From: an uncultured Porphyromonadaceae bacterium
GTDB taxonomy: Bacteria; Bacteroidota; Bacteroidia; Bacteroidales; Muribaculaceae
Direction: 5' to 3'
DNA: 64,000 nucleotides
NCBI GenBank assembly: GCA_947178215.1
Contig: CAMWXJ010000013.1
Span: forward strand, 1 to 64,000
A program made the position numbers and the translations under genes. The notes beneath the pieces were generated by a model. It saw nothing but the letters and a program-made list of their open reading frames with translations, was not told where the DNA came from and did no database searches. Positions 49,727-59,728 of the stretch are shown here, piece after piece (position 1 is the first letter of the stretch; each line of letters opens with the position of its first letter).

Positions 49727-51793
49727 TTATTCCAGAATCCAGACGCAGCTGTCGGTAAGCTGCTTCTTGCCTTTGCCGGTGGTTACTTCGATGCGGTTTT
49801 CGCCGGGCGAGAGGGTGACGTCGCTGAACGTGCACACATTTACGTCGTCGGGGGCGACCTCCTTGATTTTGCTGCCGTTGACATAGAGGACAACCGGGCC
49901 TGAATTGGAAAACACGGTAATGTCAGTAACAGGCATCTTGCGCGACGACGCTCTACGGCCTGCGATGTAGACCATAGGCTCGGGATTCCAGTTGGCGCGG
50001 TAGAAGTAGAATGCATCCTTGCGGTCTTTGCGGTCGTGGCTCACGAGGCCCTTGTCGTTGATGCCGTTGCGATCGCCCTCGGTACGGTGCGCGGCTCCGA
50101 AGTCAAACATGTTCCACACGAAGCTGCCCCACACAAACGGGCGGTCGTTAATGATGCGCCAGTTGTCGATGTGATATTTGAGCTGCCAGTTTTCGGGATG
50201 CCAGCGTCCGCCGGGAGCCGGCTGCACAACGCTGTCCTGCTGATGATAGAAGCTCGCTCCTGCGCCGTATTCGCTGATACCGATGCGCAGTTCGGGATGC
50301 TTGCTGTGAGTTGCGTCGAGCCATGTGGCGAGAGTGGCGGGAGTGGAGCCATACCAACCGTCGTAGCGATTCCAGGCTATGTTGTCGGTGATGAAGTTGA
50401 GCGCTCCGCCCTGATTGCTGGCCGCCGTAGTGGGGCGGGTGGTGTCCTCTTTGTGGGCGAGCTCGTTGAGTTCCTTGACATACTCCACGGGATTGTCACC
50501 ATCCTCTTTCAGCTCATTGAAGATTCCCCAGAACATAATTGAGGGGTGGTTGTAGTTCTGTCGTATAAGCTCTATGAGCTGATTTCGGCCGTTGGCCTTG
50601 AACGACTCCTGATCGACGAATCCCTTGTCGGCATATCCTCCGGGGCCTACAAACGGAATCTCGGCCCACACGACAACACCGTTGCGGTCGGTTAGGTCAT
50701 ACATGTGCTCGGCCTGCTGATAGTGGGCGAGACGCATGGCGTTGACACCCATGTCGAGCATTATGTCAACATCCTCCTCGTGATGAGCCGGAGTGAGGGC
50801 GTTGCCAATGCCGGCACGCTCTTGGTGACGGTTCACACCAAAAAGCTGAACTCGTCGGCCGTTGAGGAAGAAGCCGTTGTCGGGATCGGTATGATAGTAG
50901 CGCAGGCCCAGGGGCTCGCTGATGCGGTCAATCACGCGGCCATCTTTCACGAGCGAAATCTCCACGTCGTACATGAAGGGGTCGCGGCGGCCGTCCCACA
51001 GATGCGGGTTCTCGATTGAGAAGTCGACGGCCACGGGCTGTGCGTCGGCACCGGGTTGAAGCACGAAATCCTTCTCGCTGCTCACCACCACGCGGTCACC
51101 GTCAGTGACTTCCATTTTGAGCGTCACGTTCTGAGGCTCTTTGGCGAGACCCGACACTCGCACATCGGCCGTAACGTCGGCCTGCTTGTCGGTAACGCTG
51201 TTCTGGCGAAGATAAACACCTGGCGAGCCGTAGTCGAGGAGCGACACACACGTCGAATCGGTTGCTATCAGATTCACATCGCGATAAAGACCGCCGTAGA
51301 AGTTGAAGTCGCCGACGAGAGGCATCACGTCGAGCTGCTCGCCGTTGTTGACACGAAACATCAGCGTATTATCTTTGCCGAAGTCTACAAAATCGGTAAT
51401 TTCAAACACGAAAGCCGAGTATCCTCCGCGGTGCTCGCCTACATGGCGACCGTTGACAAACAGGTTACACACACTGTTGGCACCCTCGCATTTCACATAC
51501 AGTCGCTTGCCTTTCAGGTCATCGCCGATATGTACTCGCTTGGTATAGTTGCCAATGCCGCGCTTATAATCAATCTTGCCGGCAAGCGCATCCTGGGCGT
51601 TCCATGTGTGGGGAATATCGACACGCCTTGCAGCGGAATGATTGACCTCATGAGAGAAACGAAAGCGCCAATCGTTGTTGAGCGAGCGTGTCTCACGCGG
51701 CGAGTCATTGACTGATGCGAGTGCGTCAGCGGCCCATGAGAAGCAGAAGCCTGCGCTTACCAGCACACTCATGAATGTTTTTGTAGACAGCAT
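49727..51793 (-). CDS. Secreted GH2 glycoside hydrolase (beta-galactosidase-like)
   Basis: 688 residues with a signal peptide (about 1-26, ending A-D-A-L-A). GH2 sugar-binding, immunoglobulin-like and TIM-barrel domains follow. The acid/base is E427 in W-G-I-F-N-E-L and the nucleophile E508 in G-I-S-E-Y-G-A. A C-terminal DUF4982-like beta domain (from about 630) ends the protein. It has no lipobox. I chose the ATG at 51793, where the signal peptide begins; the frame is open 26 codons further. It is a single-gene unit with its own promoter and terminator. The specificity could be beta-galactosidase or another GH2 activity. Confidence 0.9.
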   Translation of the reverse strand: MLSTKTFMSVLVSAGFCFSWAADALASVNDSPRETRSLNNDWRFRFSHEVNHSAARRVDIPHTWNAQDALAGKIDYKRGIGNYTKRVHIGDDLKGKRLYVKCEGANSVCNLFVNGRHVGEHRGGYSAFVFEITDFVDFGKDNTLMFRVNNGEQLDVMPLVGDFNFYGGLYRDVNLIATDSTCVSLLDYGSPGVYLRQNSVTDKQADVTADVRVSGLAKEPQNVTLKMEVTDGDRVVVSSEKDFVLQPGADAQPVAVDFSIENPHLWDGRRDPFMYDVEISLVKDGRVIDRISEPLGLRYYHTDPDNGFFLNGRRVQLFGVNRHQERAGIGNALTPAHHEEDVDIMLDMGVNAMRLAHYQQAEHMYDLTDRNGVVVWAEIPFVGPGGYADKGFVDQESFKANGRNQLIELIRQNYNHPSIMFWGIFNELKEDGDNPVEYVKELNELAHKEDTTRPTTAASNQGGALNFITDNIAWNRYDGWYGSTPATLATWLDATHSKHPELRIGISEYGAGASFYHQQDSVVQPAPGGRWHPENWQLKYHIDNWRIINDRPFVWGSFVWNMFDFGAAHRTEGDRNGINDKGLVSHDRKDRKDAFYFYRANWNPEPMVYIAGRRASSRKMPVTDITVFSNSGPVVLYVNGSKIKEVAPDDVNVCTFSDVTLSPGENRIEVTTGKGKKQLTDSCVWILE

Positions 51794-51938
51794 GTTATGT
51801 AACCGAATTAATATATTGGATAGATTTAGGCGATAGTAGATGTCGTTGCTTGAAACGCAGCAATCCGTCATGGCAGTGATTCAGCTTGCAGAACCGGTCT
51901 GCCCATAGGAATCAGGCACACATCCCCGCAACTCCTGC

Positions 51939-51969
51939 AAAGTTAATCAATATGATTGGATACTGCAAG
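51939..51969 (-). promoter_or_regulatory. Promoter of the second GH2 gene
   Basis: The minus strand has TAACTTTG at 51946-51939, an exact match, with CTTG at 51969-51966 placed 19 nt upstream. The start near 51932 leaves a 139-nt leader without a recognised element. Confidence 0.7.
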
Positions 51970-52039
51970 ATTTACCTTCCAAACCGTCACGGCTTATCCT
52001 TATCCCATGCCGGTCATCTATTTTTATTCAGGTTGTAAT

Positions 52040-52088
52040 AAATGAAGTCACGGGCGCCGTGACTGATAGGTCGTCACGGCGCCCGTGA
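52040..52088 (-). terminator. Terminator of the outer-membrane barrel gene
   Basis: TCACGGGCGCCGTGA (52048-52062) pairs perfectly with TCACGGCGCCCGTGA (52074-52088), followed on the minus strand by CTTCATTTATT. Located 35 nt after the barrel gene stop. Confidence 0.85.
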
Positions 52089-52123
52089 TAGTGGGATTGT
52101 TCTCATTGATACGTCGAACCCGT

Positions 52124-54988
52124 TCAGAAACGGCGTCCGCCGGGGCCACCACCGGGAGCACCGCCGGGACCTCTGTTACCGCCCGGGCCTCTGTTCTCGC
52201 CATCATTCATGCTGCGTACGCGAGCGCCCTTGCCGATTGTGTTGAAGCGATAGGCGACGCTGAACATGAAGTAGCGGGTAAGAGTATTGAAGCGGCTGTC
52301 GTCGATATAGTTGGCCGTTACCGAACGTGAGGTGTTATTCTGCTGGTGAAGCAGATCGTATGCTCTGAGCGTGAAAGTGAGGCTCTTGTCGCGGAGTGTC
52401 TGATAGGAGAGCGACGCGTTCCACATCCATGTGTTTTGGTCGTAGCCGGCGGCATAACCGGAAGTGGCCGAGTAGCTGAGGTCGCTCGAAATTGTCAGAC
52501 CGAACGGTATGTACCAGTAGGCGCGGAACATACCGCCGTAAGTGTAGACATTGTTGGCGTTGACCGTGGAAATGGAGTTGTGCGTACCCTGGAAAGAGAA
52601 GCGCGGACGAAGCTCGAATTCCAGATTGTCGGGACGGAAAGCGATGCCTGGCATAAAGTTGACCATAGTGGTGAACGAGCGGTTGCGCTCTCCGTTGTTG
52701 AAGCCCACACGGTTGTTGAGCATGACGAAAGTGTTGCCGTTGACGCTCCACGCCTTGTTGTGGAGCGGCTGGCTGTACATACCCATGATACGTCCGCTCC
52801 ATACGCCGTTCACGTTCTCGTAGGTGGTTGTCTGTCCGCCGGTGGCGGGATTGAACGTTGTGTAGCTTACGATGCTGTTTTGTGTCATGTCAAAGTTGGT
52901 CATGAACATGAATGAGCGCTGCTCCATGCCATTGAAGTCATTGAAACGTATCGACACATTGTGAGTGTAGCTCGGGTCGAGATTGGGGTTACCTACGACG
53001 ATGCGGAGAGGGTCGGAGGTATCGGGCACTGGCTGCAACTGTGTGAGTGACGGCTGCGAAGAGCGGCCGCGATAGTCGGCTTGGAGGGTGCGTGTCTTGG
53101 TTATCTTCCAGCGGTAGCGAAGGAACGGAGCGAAATTCCACACCCAGCGGGCCGCTATGTCGCGCTCCGACATGATAAGGTCGTGGCTCTTGCTCATCTG
53201 CGGCACTATGTTTACGCCGGCGTTGAAGTTATAGCTCGAAGTCACCTTGCGGAAGCCGATGCTTATTTCCTGATTGAAATAGTCGTTGCGGAAACGATTG
53301 CTCAGAGTGTCGTTGAGGATAAGGTCGGTGCCTATAACCGGTCGCTCGCCGAAGCCGTCGGGCCAAGCCACAGGATGCTCGTAGACGAGGCGGTCGGAGT
53401 TGTTCCAGCGATAATTCATGCGATAGCTGAATGTCAAGAACTGGCCTTTGGCGACATTGCCGATAGGCTCGGTCCAGCTCACGCGGGCATCCACATTGTC
53501 GCTCCATGTATGGTTGTCAAACACCTGGTCGTCGAGGTCGATGGAGTCGTTGAGCAGATATGGCAGGCGGCGCCAGAAATATGACTCCGTATAGGCGAGC
53601 TGATCCTCGTCGACATTGCTGTGACTATAATTGGCCATGATGCTGAACGAGCGGCCGCGGTGTTGCTTGAACTGGTGATTGTAAATCACGCGCATGCCGC
53701 CCTCGAAGCTGTGGCCGTTGCTGGTGTTGGCCGAGATTGAGCGGTTGACGTTGGCAAGGTTACCGTCACGGGTCAGCGACGAGTCGTTGCTCCACGAGTC
53801 GGTATAGTTGAGCGAGAAATTGGGGCGTATGTCGAGTGTGTTGAACGAGTCGGGTTTCCACTGTATGCGGAAGTCACCGCGGACGTTGTTGCCACGGTTG
53901 CGGTTGTCCGTGGTGGAAGAGAGATAGCTTGTAGAGTCGTTGCCGAAAAGGTTCTGGCGCTCGCGCGAGGTGACCGAGTTGCGGTCGCTGTGGCTGTAAA
54001 CGGCACTGCCGCCCACACGGAATATCTCTTTGTTACCGACGTTGAAGTTCACGCCAAACGACTGGGTGGTGTTGATGCCTCCCGAGCCTCCCCAGCCGCG
54101 GAAACGTCCGCCGTTGGAATCGGTGAAGCCCTCCTCATTGATGTTGTTGAAGTTGCCGAGGAAGGTGAGCGACTGGCCGTCGCCCCACATACGGTTGATG
54201 TTGAAGTTGCCTTTATAACGGTCGTCGGTACCGTAGCCGGCTTCGACGTTGCCGAACCAGCCGTTTTTCATGTTCGGCTTCACGGTAAGGTTGATGACTG
54301 TCTCGTCTTCGCCGTCATCCACGCCGGTGAGTCGCGCGAGGTCGCTCTTGCGATCCACAACTTGAAGCTTCTGAATCATCTCCACCGGCAGGTTTTTCGA
54401 TGCCACTTTCGGGTCGTCGCTGAAAAACTCCTTACCATCTACAAGAATCTTCGACACAGTCTTGCCGTTGGCGGTAATGGAGCCGTCGGTGCCGACCTCC
54501 ACTCCGGGGAGACGTTTGAGCAAGTCCTCCACCACAGCGTTGGGCTGAGTCTTGTAGGCCCCGGCGTCGTACTCCACCGTATCTTCCATGACCTTGATAG
54601 GGGTGCGGACACCTTTTACCACTACCTCATTAAGGGCAAGGGCACCGGTCGAGAAGCGGAGCGTGTCAAGGTTCACATTCTTGCCCTGCACGGTCACATC
54701 GCGGTTGATACGCGAATAACCTATGTAAGTGACCTCGACGGTGTACTTGCCGTTATTGATTCCGGTAAGCGTAAACTTGCCGTCCATATTCGTAGCAACA
54801 CCTGCCACAAAAGTAGAATCTGGAACTTTGAGAAGCCTTACGGATGCCTGCGGAAGCGATTCGCAGTCGGGGTCTGAAACAAGTCCGGTAATGTTGAAAG
54901 CCAAACAGGAGAGAGAAGTCATCATCAACGCCGCCATAAACATAATCGCTTGGCGGCATCGTGATTGAGCTTTTGTCGGGGAAGTCAT
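52124..54988 (-). CDS. Outer-membrane beta-barrel protein (TonB-receptor-like, with carboxypeptidase-type regulatory domain)
   Basis: 954 residues. A signal peptide with a long N-terminal region (1-30, ending S-C-L-A) is followed by a carboxypeptidase-D-like regulatory domain (F-N-I-T-G-L-V-S-D). A plug-like domain comes next, with S-K-I-L-V-D-G-K-E-F-F-S-D-D-P, then a barrel of the OMP_b-brl_3 group. The C-terminus is a Gly/Pro/Arg-rich tail (N-R-G-P-G-G repeats). The family is common in Bacteroidetes; cargo unknown. It is a single-gene unit. The decayed gene at 30739-32426 is a relative lacking the N-terminal half. Confidence 0.88.
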   Translation of the reverse strand: MTSPTKAQSRCRQAIMFMAALMMTSLSCLAFNITGLVSDPDCESLPQASVRLLKVPDSTFVAGVATNMDGKFTLTGINNGKYTVEVTYIGYSRINRDVTVQGKNVNLDTLRFSTGALALNEVVVKGVRTPIKVMEDTVEYDAGAYKTQPNAVVEDLLKRLPGVEVGTDGSITANGKTVSKILVDGKEFFSDDPKVASKNLPVEMIQKLQVVDRKSDLARLTGVDDGEDETVINLTVKPNMKNGWFGNVEAGYGTDDRYKGNFNINRMWGDGQSLTFLGNFNNINEEGFTDSNGGRFRGWGGSGGINTTQSFGVNFNVGNKEIFRVGGSAVYSHSDRNSVTSRERQNLFGNDSTSYLSSTTDNRNRGNNVRGDFRIQWKPDSFNTLDIRPNFSLNYTDSWSNDSSLTRDGNLANVNRSISANTSNGHSFEGGMRVIYNHQFKQHRGRSFSIMANYSHSNVDEDQLAYTESYFWRRLPYLLNDSIDLDDQVFDNHTWSDNVDARVSWTEPIGNVAKGQFLTFSYRMNYRWNNSDRLVYEHPVAWPDGFGERPVIGTDLILNDTLSNRFRNDYFNQEISIGFRKVTSSYNFNAGVNIVPQMSKSHDLIMSERDIAARWVWNFAPFLRYRWKITKTRTLQADYRGRSSQPSLTQLQPVPDTSDPLRIVVGNPNLDPSYTHNVSIRFNDFNGMEQRSFMFMTNFDMTQNSIVSYTTFNPATGGQTTTYENVNGVWSGRIMGMYSQPLHNKAWSVNGNTFVMLNNRVGFNNGERNRSFTTMVNFMPGIAFRPDNLEFELRPRFSFQGTHNSISTVNANNVYTYGGMFRAYWYIPFGLTISSDLSYSATSGYAAGYDQNTWMWNASLSYQTLRDKSLTFTLRAYDLLHQQNNTSRSVTANYIDDSRFNTLTRYFMFSVAYRFNTIGKGARVRSMNDGENRGPGGNRGPGGAPGGGPGGRRF

Positions 54989-55182
54989 TTTAATCCGTTA
55001 TGATGATTATTAACTTAATTTTCGTTTTACGAACACTCTCTTTTGACTTTCCGGATTAAAATAAGTTTAACGGAGGTTGAATTTTTTTTTGGCGCCAGCG
55101 AATCAATGGCGAACGGAAAAACTTTTTCGCCGTTCAAATCCTTATATTTTCAATACACAATTCACCGACAAACCCGACAACT

Positions 55183-55671
55183 ATGAAAGCCTCACGATAT
55201 ATCGCAATCACCGCGGCGGCCGCTGCCATGTTTCTCACGACAGGCGGCTGTGACTCAATGCTTGATACGTCGCTCAACATGTCGCCTGCCCCCGGCATCA
55301 ACCTCGGAATCGGGGTGAGTACCCCTATCTCCGGCTATTGGGGCAACGACTACACTCCCTGGTGGAACGGCGGTTATGGCTCCCCCTGGTGGGGAGGCGG
55401 CATCGGGTGGAACGGTGGCTGGAACATCCCCGTTTCCCGCCCACCCATGCGTCCGGGCATCCCTCCGAGTCAAAACGGCGGCAGGCCTCCAAGACCCGTT
55501 GCTCCTGCGCCATCAGTTCCTGTCAAGCCATCGGTGCCTGTCAAGCCGTCAATCCCCCCGACAGGCCAGCGTCCCTACCCGACAGGAGCAGGCCCCTTGA
55601 CCGGCGGCACCGGCACCAACGGAGCCGTCACAATCAATCCCGGCACCGGAAAGCGCCCCACCGGGCGCTGA
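55183..55671 (+). CDS. Gly/Trp-rich and Pro-rich hypothetical lipoprotein
   Basis: 162 residues; no family recognised. The lipobox T-G-G-C places the lipidated cysteine near residue 23. The middle (about 45-85) is rich in Gly, Trp, Asn and Tyr (W-G-N-D-Y; P-W-W-N-G-G). The second half has short proline repeats (two copies of P-S-V-P-V-K then P-S-I-P-P). This is low complexity and probably extended or disordered, possibly spanning the periplasm or cell surface. A hairpin (GAACGG/CCGTTC, 55111-55135) and a weak promoter-like TATATTTT (55143-55150) lie upstream. Confidence 0.75.
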   Translation: MKASRYIAITAAAAAMFLTTGGCDSMLDTSLNMSPAPGINLGIGVSTPISGYWGNDYTPWWNGGYGSPWWGGGIGWNGGWNIPVSRPPMRPGIPPSQNGGRPPRPVAPAPSVPVKPSVPVKPSIPPTGQRPYPTGAGPLTGGTGTNGAVTINPGTGKRPTGR

Positions 55672-55733
55672 CCGGAGTCACCGTATGGCCCCTACCCTTC
55701 ATCACTCTTTCAACTACCATTCTCACTCACACC

Positions 55734-57035
55734 ATGATTATCTGCTCCGGCATCATACCCACCCATGCGGTAGCCTCATGGCTACTCACACACGTCAACT
55801 CGTTTCTCGATTCTATCGGACTCGAACATAACCCCACGATTCAGGATATAATATATGTCGCAATCATTACGGTATTCGCCATCACCGTGGGCTGGGCCGC
55901 ACGATGGGTTATCTTGCAGACCACACGCCACATTGTGGCCGCCTATCACACCGAAGTAGGCCGGGAACTGCTCGAACAACGTGTGCTCACGCGATGCAGC
56001 CACATCATTCCCCCGCTGGTGATTATGGCCTTCATCCCATTCACGATTGTCAACGACACTCTACTGAGCCATATCTTCATGAAAGTGCTCGTAGTCTACA
56101 CTATCGTAGTGGCCACCATGGCCCTCGCCTCGGTAATGAGTTTTTGCTGGATGCGCTTCGACAAGCGCAACAACACCAAAAACCTGCCGCTCCAAGGAAT
56201 ACTCAACGTGAGCATAGGCATCCTGTGGATAATCGCTCTGATAATCACTATCTCGGTGATAGTGGACAAGTCGCCGGCCACGCTACTCGCCGGCCTCGGC
56301 GCTTTTGCCGCCGCCCTGATGCTGATATTCAAAGACAGCATACTCGGCTTCGTAGCAGGCATACAGCTAAGCCAGAACGACATGCTGCGCGTGGGCGACT
56401 GGATTGTAGTGCCATCGACGATTGCCAACGGCATCGTGGTCGACGTGAGCCTTACCGCCGTCAAAGTCCAGAACTGGGACAATACGATAGTGACGCTTCC
56501 CCCCTATACGCTCGTAAGCACTTCGTTCCAGAACTGGCGCGGCATGTCGGATTCAGGCTGGCGTCTCATATCGCGCAACTTCAATTTCGACACCGATTCC
56601 ATACTCCCGCTCACCGACGAGATGATTCAGGCCGTGAGCGACCTCCCGGGCGTGGCCGACTTCGTGGCCGAGACCCGCAAATCGGGCACCTCCTACAATC
56701 CGGGCGTGGCCTGTGTCAACGGCACTATCGACACTAATCTCGGATTGTTCCGCGCCTACATGTGCTACTATCTCCTACACCACCCTCTTGTTGCCACCGA
56801 CCAGCAGATACTTGTCAACCTAAAAGCCCCGGGCGCCGAGGGCATGCCGTTGCAGATCTATTGCTACACCACCACGGCATGGACTGCCTACGAAGCGGTG
56901 CAGAGCGACATCTTCGAACATATAGCTCTTATGTGTCCGCGCTTCGGCCTGAGAGCCGCTTCGCCCGACTTCCGCGAAGTAAGCCTGCCGGGCACTCCGG
57001 CACAACCACGCCCAGCCGCCACCGACAAGGCCTAA
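55734..57035 (+). CDS. MscS-family mechanosensitive channel (YbdG-like)
   Basis: 433 residues. Several N-terminal membrane helices are followed by the pore-lining helix region (L-L-A-G-L-G-A-F-A-A-A-L-M-L-I-F-K-D) and the beta domain with R-V-G-D-W-I-V-V and N-W-D-N-T-I-V-T-L-P, typical of MscS and closest in layout to YbdG. It would release solutes under hypo-osmotic shock. I use the ATG at 55734; the frame is open much further upstream but that part overlaps the proline-rich lipoprotein gene. It sits 62 nt before the RND operon. Confidence 0.92.
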   Translation: MIICSGIIPTHAVASWLLTHVNSFLDSIGLEHNPTIQDIIYVAIITVFAITVGWAARWVILQTTRHIVAAYHTEVGRELLEQRVLTRCSHIIPPLVIMAFIPFTIVNDTLLSHIFMKVLVVYTIVVATMALASVMSFCWMRFDKRNNTKNLPLQGILNVSIGILWIIALIITISVIVDKSPATLLAGLGAFAAALMLIFKDSILGFVAGIQLSQNDMLRVGDWIVVPSTIANGIVVDVSLTAVKVQNWDNTIVTLPPYTLVSTSFQNWRGMSDSGWRLISRNFNFDTDSILPLTDEMIQAVSDLPGVADFVAETRKSGTSYNPGVACVNGTIDTNLGLFRAYMCYYLLHHPLVATDQQILVNLKAPGAEGMPLQIYCYTTTAWTAYEAVQSDIFEHIALMCPRFGLRAASPDFREVSLPGTPAQPRPAATDKA

Positions 57036-57097
57036 TCGGTCCAAGACCGTCACTACACACACTCCCTCCATAACACACATATCATCCGCCACACAAC

Positions 57098-58531
57098 ATG
57101 ACTCTGACTGTCAACCGATACCTGGGCCTCACAATAGCGCTTTCAGTACTGACCGCGTCAACACCGACATCACAAGCAACCTCACCAGAGCAGGATATGC
57201 CCGAACGCTGGCTATATACCCCGCAACAGTCGCAGACCCTCCCTCCTGACGATGACTGGTGGCGAGGATTCAACGACCCGCTACTTGACTCGCTCATCAG
57301 CGAGGCTGTGAACAACAACTACAACGTAGCGATAGCCGCGAGCCGCATACGCGCTGCCGAAGCTGCCATATCATCAGCCAAAGCGGGCTATTATCCCACC
57401 GTCGGGCTGTCGGCCGGCTACACCCTCGCACGTCAAAGCGGCAATCTAACCAAGGAGGCCGGCGAAGCGGTAAAGTCGCATTACATGAGCCTAGACGCTA
57501 ACGCTTCATGGGAAATCGACCTGTTCGGACGCATTGCAGCGTCGGTAAAAGAGCAGAAAGAGCTCAAAAACGTAGCCCGCGCCGACTACGACGGCACCAT
57601 GGTGAGCCTGTGCGCGTCGCTTGCCACCGCCTATATCAGCCTTCGCGCCGCCCAGACACAGGAGCAGGTAGCACAAGCACATCTCAAAACGCAGAAGCGC
57701 GTACTGGAAATAACCGAAGAACGCCATGAGGCCGCGCTCGTATCGGGCCTCGACGTCGCCCAGGCCAAGACCGTATACGGGTCCACAAAAGCCATACTGC
57801 CCGATATACGCTCATCTATTGCCTCGTCAATCAACGCCATAGCCCTGCTGCTCGGCCGCTTCCCCGCCGAGGTGAGCGAAATGCTGTCGCGACCCGCTAC
57901 CATGCCCGCTTACGACGGCCTCGTCGCCACCTCTATTCCCGCCGAGCTGTTACGACGACGCCCCGACATCATAGCGGCCGAGCGCACTATCGCCGCACGC
58001 GCCGCCGCCCTCGGCGTTGCCAAGAAAGATTTTCTGCCGACTCTGGCAATACAAGGCTCGTTTGGAGTGGAGTCGCGCGACGCCGACAGGCTGTTCAAGA
58101 ATCAAAGCATCACCTATTCCGTCGCCCCTACGCTGACATGGACAGTATTTGACGGCTTCGGACGTCGCGCCGCGGTGGAGTCGGCTCGCGTGGAAAATGA
58201 AATAGCCGTCGAGACATACAATCAGACTGTGCTCAGCGCCACCACGGAAGTGGAAAACGCACTGTCGGCCTATATCAACGCCCGCGACTATGTGACCGAT
58301 CTGGCCGACGTCGTAGCGTCGGCCAAGCAGGAAGTCGCCCTGTCGCTCGAACAGTATAAAACCGGTCTCACCCTATTCACTCCCGTGGCTCAGGCCCTGA
58401 TGACGTTTCTCCAATACGACGACGAACTCGTGTCGGCCCGCGCCTCGGAAGCAAAGGCGCTAATCGACCTCTACCGCGCCCTTGGCGGCGGTTACGGCTC
58501 CCCGACCGCGTCACAATCAAATAAAAACTGA
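57098..58531 (+). CDS. RND efflux outer-membrane factor (TolC/NodT family)
   Basis: 477 residues. It forms the outer-membrane exit duct of a tripartite pump. A signal peptide (about 1-27) is followed by two repeats of the OEP helical domain (A-V-N-N-N-Y-N-V-A-I-A; R-R-P-D-I-I-A-A-E in the first-repeat junction). Unlike many NodT proteins it has no lipobox cysteine. It precedes the adaptor gene by 29 nt, so the three pump genes form one operon in the order outer-membrane factor, adaptor, permease. Confidence 0.93.
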   Translation: MTLTVNRYLGLTIALSVLTASTPTSQATSPEQDMPERWLYTPQQSQTLPPDDDWWRGFNDPLLDSLISEAVNNNYNVAIAASRIRAAEAAISSAKAGYYPTVGLSAGYTLARQSGNLTKEAGEAVKSHYMSLDANASWEIDLFGRIAASVKEQKELKNVARADYDGTMVSLCASLATAYISLRAAQTQEQVAQAHLKTQKRVLEITEERHEAALVSGLDVAQAKTVYGSTKAILPDIRSSIASSINAIALLLGRFPAEVSEMLSRPATMPAYDGLVATSIPAELLRRRPDIIAAERTIAARAAALGVAKKDFLPTLAIQGSFGVESRDADRLFKNQSITYSVAPTLTWTVFDGFGRRAAVESARVENEIAVETYNQTVLSATTEVENALSAYINARDYVTDLADVVASAKQEVALSLEQYKTGLTLFTPVAQALMTFLQYDDELVSARASEAKALIDLYRALGGGYGSPTASQSNKN

Positions 58532-58560
58532 CACCACAACTTATAAAAGCACACAACAAA

Positions 58561-59682
58561 ATGCGCACCAACATATCAGCGGCAGTCGCCATAATCGCCA
58601 CAATGGCAGCATCAGGCTGTCACAACAGCAAATCAACCGACAATGACCGGTCGCAGGCCCCGGTAATCGACGTGGCCGAAGCCATCCAACAGCCCGTGGT
58701 ACTCTACAAGCAATATCCGGGAAAACTGCACGCCAAGTCAACAGTAGACCTTGTGGCGCGGGTTAGCGGCTACCTACGCTCCCAGAACTACACCGACGGA
58801 GACCTCGTGGATAAAGGCGCCGTGCTGTTCACTATCGAGGATACGCAGTACCGCGACGCGGTGACTCAGGCCGAAAGCAACCTCAAATCAGCCGAAGCGG
58901 AATTGCAGTACAACACGTCGCACTACGAGGCGGTAAAAAAAGCGTCGGAGTCCGACGCCGCAAGCCGTATGGAGGTGGAGCAGGCGCGCTCGGCCATGGA
59001 ATCGAGCCGGCAGGAGGTCAACACCGCACTCGCCGCACTCTCCACCGCCCGCTCTAATCTCGGCTACTGCACGGTGAGGGCGCCGTTTAAGGGCTACGTC
59101 AACGCCTCGTCATACTCCGTGGGCAATTACCTCGCGGGCGAGGGCTCTCCTGTCACGCTCGCCACCATATACGATGATTCAAGCGTTCACGCCGAATTCT
59201 TTATCGACGACGCAAGCTACATAGACATGCTCCGAAAGACAGGCCGCGAGATTGTGTCTGATCGCGATCACATGCCTATAACGTTCAGCGACGAGCTGCC
59301 CCACAGCTATACCGGCCGGCTCACATATATAGCTCCCGATATTGATCCGTCGACCGGAACGCTCGAACTTCGCGCCGAAATCGACAATCCGTATGACGAG
59401 CTCCGCGAGGGAATGTATGCCAACATACGGCTCCCCTACGCCGCCGACTCCGCCGCGGTGCTGGTAAAGGACGCTTCTCTGTCGACCGACCAGCGCGGCA
59501 AGTTCCTCTATGTCGTCAACGACTCCGACAAGGTGGTCTACACCCCTGTCGAAGTAGGCGACGTGGTCGACGACTCGCTGCGCGTCATCACCTCCGGACT
59601 GCGCCCAGGTGAGCGATATGTCACCGTCGGACTGCTAAAAGTGCGTCCTCACATGACCGTAAAGCCACGCCTCGTCAAGTAG
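58561..59682 (+). CDS. RND efflux periplasmic adaptor (AcrA/HlyD family lipoprotein)
   Basis: 373 residues with lipobox A-A-S-G-C near residue 20. The barrel-sandwich hybrid half-motifs (V-A-R-V-S-G-Y-L; V-R-A-P-F-K-G-Y-V) flank a coiled-coil hairpin rich in Ala, Glu and Ser. The membrane-proximal domain follows with P-D-I-D-P-S-T-G-T-L-E-L-R-A, as in AcrA/MexA. It links the permease to the TolC-like duct. It is 46 nt before the permease gene. Confidence 0.94.
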   Translation: MRTNISAAVAIIATMAASGCHNSKSTDNDRSQAPVIDVAEAIQQPVVLYKQYPGKLHAKSTVDLVARVSGYLRSQNYTDGDLVDKGAVLFTIEDTQYRDAVTQAESNLKSAEAELQYNTSHYEAVKKASESDAASRMEVEQARSAMESSRQEVNTALAALSTARSNLGYCTVRAPFKGYVNASSYSVGNYLAGEGSPVTLATIYDDSSVHAEFFIDDASYIDMLRKTGREIVSDRDHMPITFSDELPHSYTGRLTYIAPDIDPSTGTLELRAEIDNPYDELREGMYANIRLPYAADSAAVLVKDASLSTDQRGKFLYVVNDSDKVVYTPVEVGDVVDDSLRVITSGLRPGERYVTVGLLKVRPHMTVKPRLVK

Positions 59683-59728
59683 CAGTCTCTCTCCACCTAA
59701 TCCCAGCCATCCACTGATTCGCCACAGT

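Larger units (their letters stand above)
51794..52123. other. Intergenic region between second GH2 gene and outer-membrane barrel gene
   Basis: 330 bp without a gene. It contains the GH2 leader (51794-51932), the GH2 promoter and the terminator of the barrel gene at 52048-52088. A small imperfect hairpin (TTGCT/AGCAA) lies in the leader; I see nothing else. Confidence 0.6.

Noticed and set aside
51794..51932. Riboswitch in the second GH2 gene leader
   Set aside because: The 139-nt leader shows only weak hairpins and none of the cores I know (cobalamin, TPP, SAM, preQ1).
55338..55733. 132-codon N-terminal extension of the MscS-type channel
   Set aside because: It overlaps the proline-rich lipoprotein gene in another frame and has no membrane or channel features; the channel begins at 55734.
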